The translations under genes and the position numbers were made by a program. Shown piece by piece: positions 47,723 through 55,620 of a stretch of DNA of 64,000 bases (its first letter is position 1; the number at the start of each line of letters is the position of its first letter). A model generated the notes under the pieces. That model saw nothing but the letters and a program-made list of their open reading frames with translations. It ran no database searches and was not told where the DNA came from. Origin of the DNA: Delftia tsuruhatensis (GTDB taxonomy: Bacteria > Pseudomonadota > Gammaproteobacteria > Burkholderiales > Burkholderiaceae_C); NCBI RefSeq assembly GCF_903815225.1, contig NZ_LR813084.1:4240001-4304000 (forward strand), written 5' to 3'.

Positions 47723-48906
47723 ATGAAGTTTTCGACCCGCGCCGACCGCATTGAGCCCTTTTACGTGATGGAGATCGCCAAGGCGGCGCAGGAGATGGCG
47801 CGCGGCTGCGCGGACAGCGACACGCCGATGATCTTCCTGAACATCGGCGAGCCCGACTTCACCGCGCCGCCGCTGGTACAGCAGGCCGCGGCACGCGCCG
47901 TGCAGGACGGCGCCACGCAGTACACGCCGGCCCTGGGTCTGCCCCAGCTGCGCGAACGCATCAGCCACTGGTACGCGCAGCGCTTCGGTGTCGACGTGCC
48001 CGCGCGGCGCATCGTGGTCACGGCCGGCGCCTCGGCGGCCCTGCAGCTGGCCTGCCTGGCCACCATCGACGCGGGCGACGAAATCCTCATGCCCGACCCC
48101 AGCTACCCCTGCAACCGCCACTTCGTGAGCGCCGCCGAGGGCAAGGCCGTGCTGATCCCGACCACGGCGGCCGAGCGCTACCAGCTGAGCGCCGACAAGG
48201 TCGAGGCCGCCTGGAACGAGCGCACGCGCGGCGTGCTGCTGGCCTCCCCTCCAACCCCACGGGCACCTCCATCGCGCCGCAGGAACTGCGCCGCATCCTC
48301 GACGTGGTGCGCGCCCGCGGTGGACTGACCCTCATCGACGAGATCTACCTGGGCCTGTCCCATGACGAGGCCTTCGGCCAGACGGCGCTGGCCCTGGGCG
48401 AGGACGTGATCAGCATCAACAGCTTCAGCAAGTACTTCAACATGACGGGCTGGCGCCTGGGCTGGATGGTCGTGCCCGAGGCCATGGTGCCGGTGGTCGA
48501 GCGCGTGGCCCAGAACCTGTTCATCTGCGCCAGCACCGTCTCGCAGCGCGCCGCCCTGGCCTGCTTCGAGCCCGAGTCCATTGCCGAGTACGAGCGCCGC
48601 CGCGCCGAGTTCAAGGCCCGGCGCGACTTCTTCATTCCTGCCCTTCAGGCGCTGGGCCTGCCCGTGCCCGTGCAGCCCGATGGCGCCTTCTATGCCTGGG
48701 CCGACTGCCGCGCCGCCGCCGCGAAGCTGGGCGTCAGGGGCAGCTGGGACTTCGCCTATGCCGTCATGGAGCGCGCCCACCTGGCGATCACGCCGGGACG
48801 CGACTTCGGCACCGCCGAGACCGCCGACTTCGTGCGCTTTTCCACGGCCAATTCGATGGAGCAGCTGCAGGAGGCCGTTCGGCGCCTGCAACGGCTCCTG
48901 GCCTGA
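47723..48906 (+). pseudogene. Class I/II aminotransferase, frameshifted (one missing base)
   Basis: PLP-dependent aminotransferase of about 394 residues once repaired. The frame from ATG 47723 runs to LLASP at 48250 and resumes in another frame at the expected SNPTG motif. Adding one C to the CCCC run at 48246-48249 restores ASPSNPTGTSIAP and an uninterrupted gene, including SFSKYFNMTGWRLGW with the PLP-binding Lys and RFSTANS near the end. The substrate is not evident. The loss is most likely a sequencing error, since two further genes nearby show the same type. Confidence 0.85.
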
Positions 48907-48918
48907 GGCACGCCGCAC

Positions 48919-49335
48919 ATGGCCTTCGAGTTTCCGATCCGCATCTACTGGGAGGACACCGATGCCGGCGGCATCGTGTTCTACGCCAACTACCTCAGGT
49001 TCTTCGAGCGCGCCCGCACCGAGTGGCTGCGCGCCCTCGGCATCGAGCAGCAGCGGCTTCGGGAACAAACGGGCGGCATGTTTGTCGTAACCCAGGCCCA
49101 GCTGCAATACCTGCGGCCGGCCCGGCTCGATGACCAACTCCTTGTTACCGCCGCGCTGCAAAGCAGTGGCCGCGCTTCGCTGACAATACGCCAGCAGGCG
49201 CTGCTGGCATCCGCCAGTGATGGCACCGCGCCGCAGCCCCTGCTGTGCGAAGGCACGATACGCATTGGATGGGTGGATGGCACGACCATGCGCCCCGCAA
49301 GAATTCCGAACCGCATCCTGGAGCAACTCTCATGA
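48919..49335 (+). CDS. ybgC: Acyl-CoA thioesterase of the Tol cluster (YbgC)
   Basis: Hot-dog-fold thioesterase of 138 residues with the 4HBT active-site segment YWEDTDAGGIVFYANYLRFF (catalytic D15). YbgC is the usual first gene of tol-pal operons and acts on acyl-CoA or acyl-ACP linked to phospholipid metabolism. Its stop codon overlaps the tolQ start (ATGA). Confidence 0.93.
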   Translation: MAFEFPIRIYWEDTDAGGIVFYANYLRFFERARTEWLRALGIEQQRLREQTGGMFVVTQAQLQYLRPARLDDQLLVTAALQSSGRASLTIRQQALLASASDGTAPQPLLCEGTIRIGWVDGTTMRPARIPNRILEQLS

Positions 49336-50034
49336 ACTCCCATGACATGTCCATACTCAGCCTCGTGCTGCAGGCCAGCTGGGTCGTGCAGCTCGTCATG
49401 CTGCTGCTGGTGGGCGCCTCGGTCGCCAGCTGGGCCACCATCTTTCGCAAGTCGCAGACCTTGAAGCGCGTGCGCTCGCTCAACGACGGCTTCGAGCAGG
49501 ACTTCTGGTCGGGCACCAGCCTCAACGACCTCTACGCCTCCGCCGCCCAGCACGCCAAGCAGGGTGGTCCCATGGAGCGCATCTTCGCCAGCGGCATGCG
49601 CGAATACCAGAAGCTGCGCGAGCGTCGCATCGCCGACGTCAACCAGCTCATGGACGGCACGCGCCGCGCCATGCGCGCCAGCTTCCAGCGCGAGATGGAC
49701 GAGGTCGAATCGGGCCTGTCCTTCCTGGGCACCGTGGGCTCGGTCTCCCCTACGTCGGCCTGTTCGGCACCGTCTGGGGCGTGATGCATGCCTTCACGGG
49801 CTTCGCCAACATGGAGCAGATCACTCTGGCCACCGTGGCCCCGGCATCGCCGAAGCCCTGGTGGCCACGGCCATGGGCCTGTTCGCGGCCATCCCGGCCG
49901 TCACGGCCTACAACCGCTATGCCCACCAGATCGACCGCGTGGCCAGCCAGCAGGAAACCTTCATCGAAGAGTTCTCCAACATCCTGCAACGCAATGTGGG
50001 CGCCACATCCTCGGGCAGCCCCTCCGGCCATTGA
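49332..50034 (+). pseudogene. tolQ: TolQ inner-membrane proton-channel subunit, two single-base gaps
   Basis: TolQ and TolR use the proton gradient to drive TolA. The frame from ATG 49332 breaks at the CCCC run 49747-49750 (expected SPYVGLFGTVWGVMHAF) and again at CCCC 49839-49842 (expected TVAPGIAEALVATAMG). Adding one C to each run gives a continuous 234-residue protein with the three expected transmembrane helices. Because TolQ function usually matters for envelope integrity, sequencing error is likelier than true loss. Confidence 0.87.
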
Positions 50035-50055
50035 GCCTTTGCAAGGAGTGAGCCC

Positions 50056-50481
50056 ATGCCCGCAGTAGCCTCGCGCGGTGGCCGCAGCCGCCGCACCGTC
50101 AACGAGATCAACATGGTGCCCTTCATCGACGTGATGCTGGTGCTGCTCATCATCTTCATGGTGACGGCGCCCATGCTCACGCCGGGCTCCATCAACGTGC
50201 CCAGCGCGGGCAAGGCCGCGCGCACGCCCCCGAAGCGCGCTGACGTGATGATCGACAAGGATGGCGCCATCCGCATCAAGGCGGGCAGCATCGACAAGGC
50301 CGTCACGCTCAAGGAGCTGGGCACGGCCGCCAAGGACTGGCAGGACCAGCAAAGCGACGACAGCGCCGTGCTGATCTCCGCCGACAAGAAGCTGCCCTTC
50401 GAGACCGTGATGGCCGCCATGTCCGAGCTGCAGACCGCCGGCGTCAAGCGCGTGGCCTTCGGCGTCAAGTCCTCCCAGTAA
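50056..50481 (+). CDS. tolR: TolR, biopolymer transport protein
   Basis: A 141-residue single-span protein. The transmembrane helix begins NMVPFIDVMLVLLIIFMV with the essential proton-path Asp at D25. The periplasmic domain (residues 60-140) is of ExbD/TolR type. It follows tolQ by 21 bases and precedes tolA; unlike them it reads through without frameshift. Confidence 0.93.
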   Translation: MPAVASRGGRSRRTVNEINMVPFIDVMLVLLIIFMVTAPMLTPGSINVPSAGKAARTPPKRADVMIDKDGAIRIKAGSIDKAVTLKELGTAAKDWQDQQSDDSAVLISADKKLPFETVMAAMSELQTAGVKRVAFGVKSSQ

Positions 50482-50505
50482 GCAGCGCCGCCCGCCTCCG
50501 ACTCC

Positions 50506-51655
50506 ATGCCCAACCTGCAAGACCACGACCAGTTTGCCCCGCCGCGCACGCGCGGCCGCACGCGCTCGTGGGCCATGGCCGTGGCCGCGCACTGCTGCTC
50601 GTGGCCGCCATGCTGTGGACCGTGCGCCCCCCGAAGCAGGCCGACGAGCCCATGGTGGAGGCCGAGTTCTGGTCCACGGCCGCCCCGGCCCCGCCCTGCC
50701 CGTGCCAGCGCCCCCCCCCGCCACCTGCACCCGAACCCATCCCCAGCCGCCCCCACCGCCGCCCGCGCCCGTGATCGCGCCCCCGCCGCCCCCCAGGCCG
50801 CAGGCCGTCGATGACGACCGCGAGGCCGAGATCGCGCTGGAGAAGAAGCGCAAGATCGAGCAGCAGAAGAAGGAGCGCGCCGAACAGGCCGCGCGCGAGC
50901 AGCGCGAGAAGGAGCGCCAGGAGCGCCTCGACAAGGAAAAGGCCGAGAAGGCGGCGAAGGAGAAGGCTGAGCGCGAGAAGCAGGAAAAGGCCGAGAAAGC
51001 CGAAAAGGAGCGCCGCGAAAAGCTCGAACAGCAAAAGAAGGACAAGGCCGAGCAGGACCGCAAGGACCGCCTGGAACAGCAAAGGAAGGACAAGGCCGAA
51101 AAGGAAAAGGCGGAGCGGGAAAAAGCCGCCAGGGACAAGGCCGAGCGCGAGAAAGCCGAGAAGGCGGAGAAGGAAAAGGCCGCCAAGGCCGAAGCCGAGA
51201 AGAAGGCCGCCGAGGAAAGGCGCAAGAAGGAGCAGGCTGCCAAGGAGGCGCGCGAGGCCAAGGAAGCCGAGGCGCGCCGCCAGGAAAACATCCGCCGCAT
51301 GCAGGGCCTTGCCGGCAGCGGCGGCTCGGCCGGCGAGGGGTCGGGCGGCAGCAAAAGCGGCGGCAGCGGCAGCTCGGCCGGCGGCCCCTCGGCGGGCTAC
51401 GGCGCCAAGGTGGCCGCGCGGGTCAAGCCCAACATCGTCTACCCCGACGCCATCAGCGGCAACCCGCGTGCCGAGGTGCGCGTGCGCGCGGCGCCCGACG
51501 GGACCATCACCGGCATCACCATCGCCAAGTCCAGCGGCAACAAGGCCTGGGACGACGCCGTCGTCCGCGCGCTGCAAAAGACCGAGACCTTGCCGCGCGA
51601 CATCGATGGCCGCGTGCCTTCGGACCTGGTCATCGGCTTCCGCCCGCAGGACTGA
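50506..51655 (+). pseudogene. tolA: TolA, envelope-spanning protein with several frameshifts
   Basis: TolA links TolQR to the outer membrane. The start MPNLQDHDQFAPP and the transmembrane helix (LLLVAAMLWTV) are in different frames, and a Pro-rich linker switches frames again. Likely missing bases lie near 50590-50596 (one), 50691-50694 (one), the C9 run 50711-50719 (two) and CCCC at 50741-50744 (one); together these restore one frame. The long Lys/Glu/Ala helix (50810-51290) and the globular end PNIVYPDAISGNPRAEV ... LVIGFRPQD are intact. tolB and pal do not follow. A terminator lies 22 bases after the stop. Confidence 0.82.
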
Positions 51656-51676
51656 GCGGGCACAGACCCCTCAACG

Positions 51677-51711
51677 AAAAGCCTCGCCGGTACATGCCTG
51701 CGGGGCTTTTT
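51677..51711 (+). terminator. Rho-independent terminator after tolA
   Basis: AAAAGCCTCGC (51677-51687) pairs with GCGGGGCTTTT (51700-51710; one G-T), loop of 12 bases, ending in TTTTT. It closes the ybgC-tolQRA unit and explains why tolB/pal are absent from this transcript. Confidence 0.85.
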
Positions 51712-51827
51712 GCCGTATGCATTTCGCCACGCACCGTCCACAGCGCTTGCAGGGGCCGACACTTGTCCCTAGCATGCCTTTCTTTGCCGCATTCGCGGCC
51801 CGTCCACCAACGCAAAGGAGAGAACCC

Positions 51828-51869
51828 ATGTCCCATTCGACACGTCCCTTTGCAGTCGTGCACGCTTGA
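51828..51869 (+). CDS. Possible 13-residue leader peptide upstream of rtcB2
   Basis: AAAGGAG at 51814-51820 lies seven bases before ATG 51828, a better ribosome-binding site than that of rtcB2 itself. The reading frame encodes MSHSTRPFAVVHA and stops at TGA 51867. No other gene lies between it and rtcB2 (start 52044). It may be a leader peptide whose translation controls rtcB2-prfH, a chance match, or the start of a longer frame if a base is missing here as in nearby genes. Confidence 0.35.
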   Translation: MSHSTRPFAVVHA

Positions 51870-52043
51870 AGCCCTGGCGCCTCCAGGCCACGCTGCAGAC
51901 CCGATTCCCGGCCCCGTATGGAGCCCGGCTTTCGGCTGCGCGTGCGCTTTTCCTGATGCCTGTCCATCGAGCTTGCGGCGACTGCCCATCGCGCATTCCG
52001 CGTCTGCCGGAATGTGCCCCAAGCACTCGATCGAAAGCCATTC

Positions 52044-53198
52044 ATGGGCAATTCCCTTTCGGACACCTACATCGAGGTGTTCGCCAACCGCGGCGTCTGG
52101 ATTGAAGACGCCGCCATCCAGCAACTTCGCACCACGGCCACCAACCTGGCCGGCATGCGCGCGGCCGTAGGCCTGCCGGACCTGCACCCCGGCCGGGGCT
52201 ATCCGGTAGGCGCGGCGTTCTTCTCCACCGGTCGCTTCTACCCGGCCCTGGTCGGTGGCGACATCGGCTGCGGCATGTCGCTGTACGCCACCGAGCTGGC
52301 GGCGCACAAGACCTCGGCCCCCAAGCTGGAAAAGGCCGTGGGCAACATCGACGGCCCCCTGCCCCAGGAACTGCTGGACGCCGTGGACATGCAGCAACTG
52401 GAGCACATCGCCCAGGCCAGCGGTGTGGCCGACCTGGCGTATCTGCAAGACAGCCTGGGCACCATCGGCGGCGGCAACCACTTTGCCGAACTGCAGCTGG
52501 TGGACACGCTGTACGAGGAAGGCGCACTCGACAAGAAACGCGTGCACCTCATGGTGCACAGCGGCTCGCGCGGGCTGGGCGGCGCCATCCTGCGCGCGCA
52601 TGTCGAGGCCTTCAGCCACGACGGCCTGGCCGCAGGCAGCGATGCCGCGACACAGTACCTGTGCCAGCACGCGGCCGCCATCGCCTTTGCCCAACTGAAC
52701 CGCGCCAGCATCGCGGCACGCCTGCTGCGCGCCCTGCGCACGCGCGGCGAAGCCCTGCTGGACATCACCCACAACCATGTGATTGCCCACCACTGGCGCG
52801 GCGAGGACGGCTTCCTGCACCGCAAGGGCGCCACGCCGGCCGACCAGGGTCTGGTGGTGATCCCGGGCTCGCGCGGCGACTACAGCTACCTCGTGCGGCC
52901 CGTGGCCGGGCGCGACGAGGCCCTGCACTCGCTGGCGCATGGCGCGGGCCGCAAATGGGCGCGCACCGACTGCATGGGCCGGCTGCGCCCGCGCTTCACG
53001 CTGGACGAGCTGCTGCGCACCCAATTCGGCAGCGCCGTGGTCTGCGCCGACCGCGAACTGGTCTACGAGGAGGCCCCCCAGGCCTACAAGGACGTGGACT
53101 CCGTCGTCGCCAGCCTGCAGGAAGCCGGCCTGGTGCAACTGGTGGCGCGGCTGCGCCCCCTGCTGACCTACAAGAAGGGAGCCATGCAATGCTGCTGA
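52044..53198 (+). CDS. RNA ligase RtcB2 (RctB family, PrfH-coupled)
   Basis: A 384-residue RtcB paralogue that seals RNA 2',3'-cyclic phosphate or 3'-phosphate ends to 5'-OH using GTP and Mn. The metal and nucleotide motifs are GGDIGCGM, GTIGGGNHFAELQ (with His), HSGSRGLG and VIPGSRGDYSYLV. It overlaps prfH by 10 bases. In the known RtcB2-PrfH pairs, PrfH releases the peptide from ribosomes cut at the 16S decoding centre by ribotoxins and RtcB2 rejoins the rRNA. No rtcA or rtcR is nearby. It is shorter than E. coli RtcB (408). ATG 52044 has only weak Shine-Dalgarno support; ATG 52014 is possible. Confidence 0.9.
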   Translation: MGNSLSDTYIEVFANRGVWIEDAAIQQLRTTATNLAGMRAAVGLPDLHPGRGYPVGAAFFSTGRFYPALVGGDIGCGMSLYATELAAHKTSAPKLEKAVGNIDGPLPQELLDAVDMQQLEHIAQASGVADLAYLQDSLGTIGGGNHFAELQLVDTLYEEGALDKKRVHLMVHSGSRGLGGAILRAHVEAFSHDGLAAGSDAATQYLCQHAAAIAFAQLNRASIAARLLRALRTRGEALLDITHNHVIAHHWRGEDGFLHRKGATPADQGLVVIPGSRGDYSYLVRPVAGRDEALHSLAHGAGRKWARTDCMGRLRPRFTLDELLRTQFGSAVVCADRELVYEEAPQAYKDVDSVVASLQEAGLVQLVARLRPLLTYKKGAMQCC

Positions 53199-53776
53199 TC
53201 CAGCTGACCGCATCCCACGGCCCCGCCGAGTGCGAGCACGCCGTGCGCCTGACCCTGCGCGAGCTGCTGCGCGACTGCGCCGCGCGCGGCATCGCCGTGG
53301 ACGTGCTGGAGGAAGCGCCCACGCCGGCCGGCTACAAATCCGTGCTGCTGCGCTGCGAGGGCGACACGGGCCCGCTGCAAGGCTGGCTGGGCACCATCCA
53401 GTGGATCTTCGACAGTCCCCTGCGGCCCCACCACCCGCGCCGGAACTGGTTCGTGGCCGTGCAGAAGTGCGAACCGCCGCGGCAGCTGCCGGCCGATGGC
53501 GAGATCGTCTTCCAGGCCTGCAAGGCCTCGGGCAAGGGCGGCCAGCATGTCAACACCACGGATTCCGCCGTCCATGCCCTGCATGTGCCCAGCGGGATTT
53601 CGGTGAAGGTCATGAGCGAGCGCAGCCAGCATGCCAACAAGCGGCTGGCACGCGAGCTGCTGGCCCTCAGGCTGGCACGCCTCAACGCCCAGGGCGAGGG
53701 CCAGGCGCGCCGTGAGCGCAGCCAGCAGCACTGGCGGGTGGAGCGCGGCGGTCCCGTGAAGGTGTTCCGTGCCTAG
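53189..53776 (+). CDS. prfH: Peptide chain release factor homologue PrfH
   Basis: A 195-residue class I release factor relative with the catalytic GGQ in KASGKGGQHVNTTDSAV. It lacks the domain 2 codon-recognition tripeptide region of RF1/RF2 and the N-terminal domain 1, as PrfH does. It hydrolyses peptidyl-tRNA on ribosomes with a damaged decoding centre, coupled to RtcB2 repair. ATG 53189 lies inside the rtcB2 end, with GGGAG upstream, so the two are translated together. Its last four bases overlap the convergent TSUP gene. Confidence 0.93.
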   Translation: MLLIQLTASHGPAECEHAVRLTLRELLRDCAARGIAVDVLEEAPTPAGYKSVLLRCEGDTGPLQGWLGTIQWIFDSPLRPHHPRRNWFVAVQKCEPPRQLPADGEIVFQACKASGKGGQHVNTTDSAVHALHVPSGISVKVMSERSQHANKRLARELLALRLARLNAQGEGQARRERSQQHWRVERGGPVKVFRA

Positions 53777-54534
53777 CCCCTGGCGCACATGTAGATGCCC
53801 AGCGCCAGCAGGCTCAGCATCAGCACGCGCTTGAAGACCTGGGGTGACAGCGACTGGCGCAGCCGCTCGCCCCACGCCATGCCGGCCAGGGCCGGCAGCA
53901 GCATCAGCGCCGATACCAGCGCCGTGCTGCCCCAGGCCAGGGCGCCATGCTCCGCCCCGCGCGCCAGCGCCATGCCCGCACCCAGCGCCAGTGTGGACAC
54001 CGTGAAGCACAGGCCCATGGCCTGCATCAGCGCCTGGCGCGACAACGCCAGCGACTGCAGGAAGGCCACGGCCGGCACCACGAACACGCCCGTCAGCGCC
54101 GTGATGGCGCCCGTCAGCAGGCCGCAGGCCAGGCCCAGCCAGCCCTGGTGCCGCTCGGGCAGTTGCAGGCTGGGTCCCCACAGGCCCCACAGCGCATACA
54201 GGACCAGCGCGACGCCCAGTGCCGTGCGCGCCATGGCGGCCTCGCCCACCGGGCCCCACCACAGCATGCCGCCCACGGTGCCGATGACGATGCCCAGCTG
54301 CATCCAGCCCAGGCGCCGCAGCAGGGGCCACAGCGCGGGCAGGGGTCGCATCTGCACCACATTGGTCACCAGCGACGGCAGCAGCAGCCAGGCGGCGGCC
54401 TGCCCGGCCGGCATGAACAGCGCCAGCAGCGCCATGGAGAGCGTGGGCAGGCCCAGGCCCACCACGCCCTTGACCACCCCGGCCAGTGCGAACACGGCCA
54501 CCGCCGCCCCCAGCATCCACCCCCCATCCCACAT
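53773..54534 (-). CDS. TSUP-family anion exporter (second copy)
   Basis: A 253-residue membrane protein with about eight hydrophobic segments and the TSUP half-repeat signatures VVKGVVGLGLPTLSM and GLLTGAITALTGVFVVP. The substrate is unknown. It is not closely similar by eye to the exporter at 9787, but has the same layout: a divergent LysR regulator gene, here with two strong palindromes in the gap. Confidence 0.87.
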   Translation of the reverse strand: MWDGGWMLGAAVAVFALAGVVKGVVGLGLPTLSMALLALFMPAGQAAAWLLLPSLVTNVVQMRPLPALWPLLRRLGWMQLGIVIGTVGGMLWWGPVGEAAMARTALGVALVLYALWGLWGPSLQLPERHQGWLGLACGLLTGAITALTGVFVVPAVAFLQSLALSRQALMQAMGLCFTVSTLALGAGMALARGAEHGALAWGSTALVSALMLLPALAGMAWGERLRQSLSPQVFKRVLMLSLLALGIYMCARG

Positions 54535-54563
54535 CGCAAGCTCCCTGAAGCATTCGGTTGGGA

Positions 54564-54580
54564 CTCAGGCCATTCCTGAG
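54564..54580. promoter_or_regulatory. Palindromic operator 1 (LysR/TSUP gap)
   Basis: CTCAGGCCATTCCTGAG, part of the longer inverted repeat ACTCAGG/CCTGAGT at 54563-54581. It differs from operator 2 at only two of 17 bases. It lies 30 bases from the TSUP start. Confidence 0.7.
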
Positions 54581-54644
54581 TCTTGTGCCACGGCATGGTC
54601 GCGCAATGCCCCATGAATCACAATCAGGGATCGCCAAACCAAGG

Positions 54645-54661
54645 CTCAGCCCATACCTGAG
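54645..54661. promoter_or_regulatory. Palindromic operator 2 (LysR/TSUP gap)
   Basis: CTCAGCCCATACCTGAG, part of an 8-bp inverted repeat AGGCTCAG/CTGAGCCT at 54642-54664. It starts 81 bases after operator 1, about eight helical turns, and ends 17 bases before the LysR ATG, a position that fits autorepression. Confidence 0.7.
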
Positions 54662-54678
54662 CCTTCCACTCGCCAGCC

Positions 54679-55578
54679 ATGCGCTTCGACCTCACCGACC
54701 TGCAGCTGTTCGTCCACATCCTCGACTGCGGCACGCTCACGGCCGCGGCCACCCGCTCGCACATGACGCTGGCGTCGGCCAGCGAGCGCGTGCGCGGCAT
54801 GGAAGCACAGCTGGGCTGCGCCCTGCTGACGCGCCAGGCGCGCGGCGTGCGGCCCACGGCGGCCGGCCATACGCTGGGCCAGCATGCGCGCGATGTGCTG
54901 GCGCGCATGCAGCGGCTGCGCGGCGACATGGCCGAGTACGGCGCGGGCCTGGCCGGGCACGTGCGCCTGTGCGGCAACACCTCGGCCGTGGGCGAGCACC
55001 TGCCGCTGGCCGTGGCCGGATTCCTGCGCAGCCATCCGCGCGTGGCGCTGGACATCCAGGAGCATGGCAGCGCCGAGGTGCTGGACCGCATTCGGCAGGG
55101 CCTGTGCGACATCGGCGTCGCCAGCGATGCCCAGGACAGCAGCGGCCTGCTGGCCGAGCCCTGGCGCCCCGACCCGCTGGTCGCCGTGCTGGCCCGAGGC
55201 CACCGGCTGGCGCGGCGCGCCCGGTTGGCATTGAAGGATTTGCTGGCCGAGGACTGGGTGGGCCTGCCACACGATGCCGCCCTGCAGGTACTGGTGCGCC
55301 AGCAGGCCGCCTTATTGGGCGGGCAGTTGCGCTGGCGCGCCCAGCTGCAGCACCTGGACAGCCTGTGCCAGCTGGTCGGCCAGGGCGTGGGCGTGGCCGT
55401 CATGCCCGCTGCCGCCGCACTGCGCCTGGCATCGGCCAGCGGCGCCCGCGCCGTGCCGCTGTCCGATGCCTGGGCCAGCCGCCGGCTGCTGCTGTGCACG
55501 GCCCTGCCCGAACGCCTGCCGGCCCATGCCCGGCTGCTGCTGGAGCATCTGCAGGGCCAGGCCGTGGCGGAGCCATAG
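54679..55578 (+). CDS. LysR-family transcriptional regulator
   Basis: A 299-residue LysR protein of usual length, with HTH in LQLFVHILDCGTLTAAATRSHMTLASASERV and an effector-binding domain from about residue 92. It is divergent from a TSUP exporter gene, which it most likely controls through the two CTCAGNCCATNCCTGAG sites in the gap. The effector is unknown. Confidence 0.92.
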   Translation: MRFDLTDLQLFVHILDCGTLTAAATRSHMTLASASERVRGMEAQLGCALLTRQARGVRPTAAGHTLGQHARDVLARMQRLRGDMAEYGAGLAGHVRLCGNTSAVGEHLPLAVAGFLRSHPRVALDIQEHGSAEVLDRIRQGLCDIGVASDAQDSSGLLAEPWRPDPLVAVLARGHRLARRARLALKDLLAEDWVGLPHDAALQVLVRQQAALLGGQLRWRAQLQHLDSLCQLVGQGVGVAVMPAAAALRLASASGARAVPLSDAWASRRLLLCTALPERLPAHARLLLEHLQGQAVAEP

Positions 55579-55620
55579 CGCACCGCATTGGAAAGGCCGA
55601 TGCAGGACAATACGGGGATC

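Noticed and set aside
48246-50744. Programmed ribosomal frameshifting in the aminotransferase, tolQ and tolA genes
   Set aside because: The shifts occur at several unrelated places per gene, lack slippery heptamers with pseudoknots, and are explained by missing bases in C runs.
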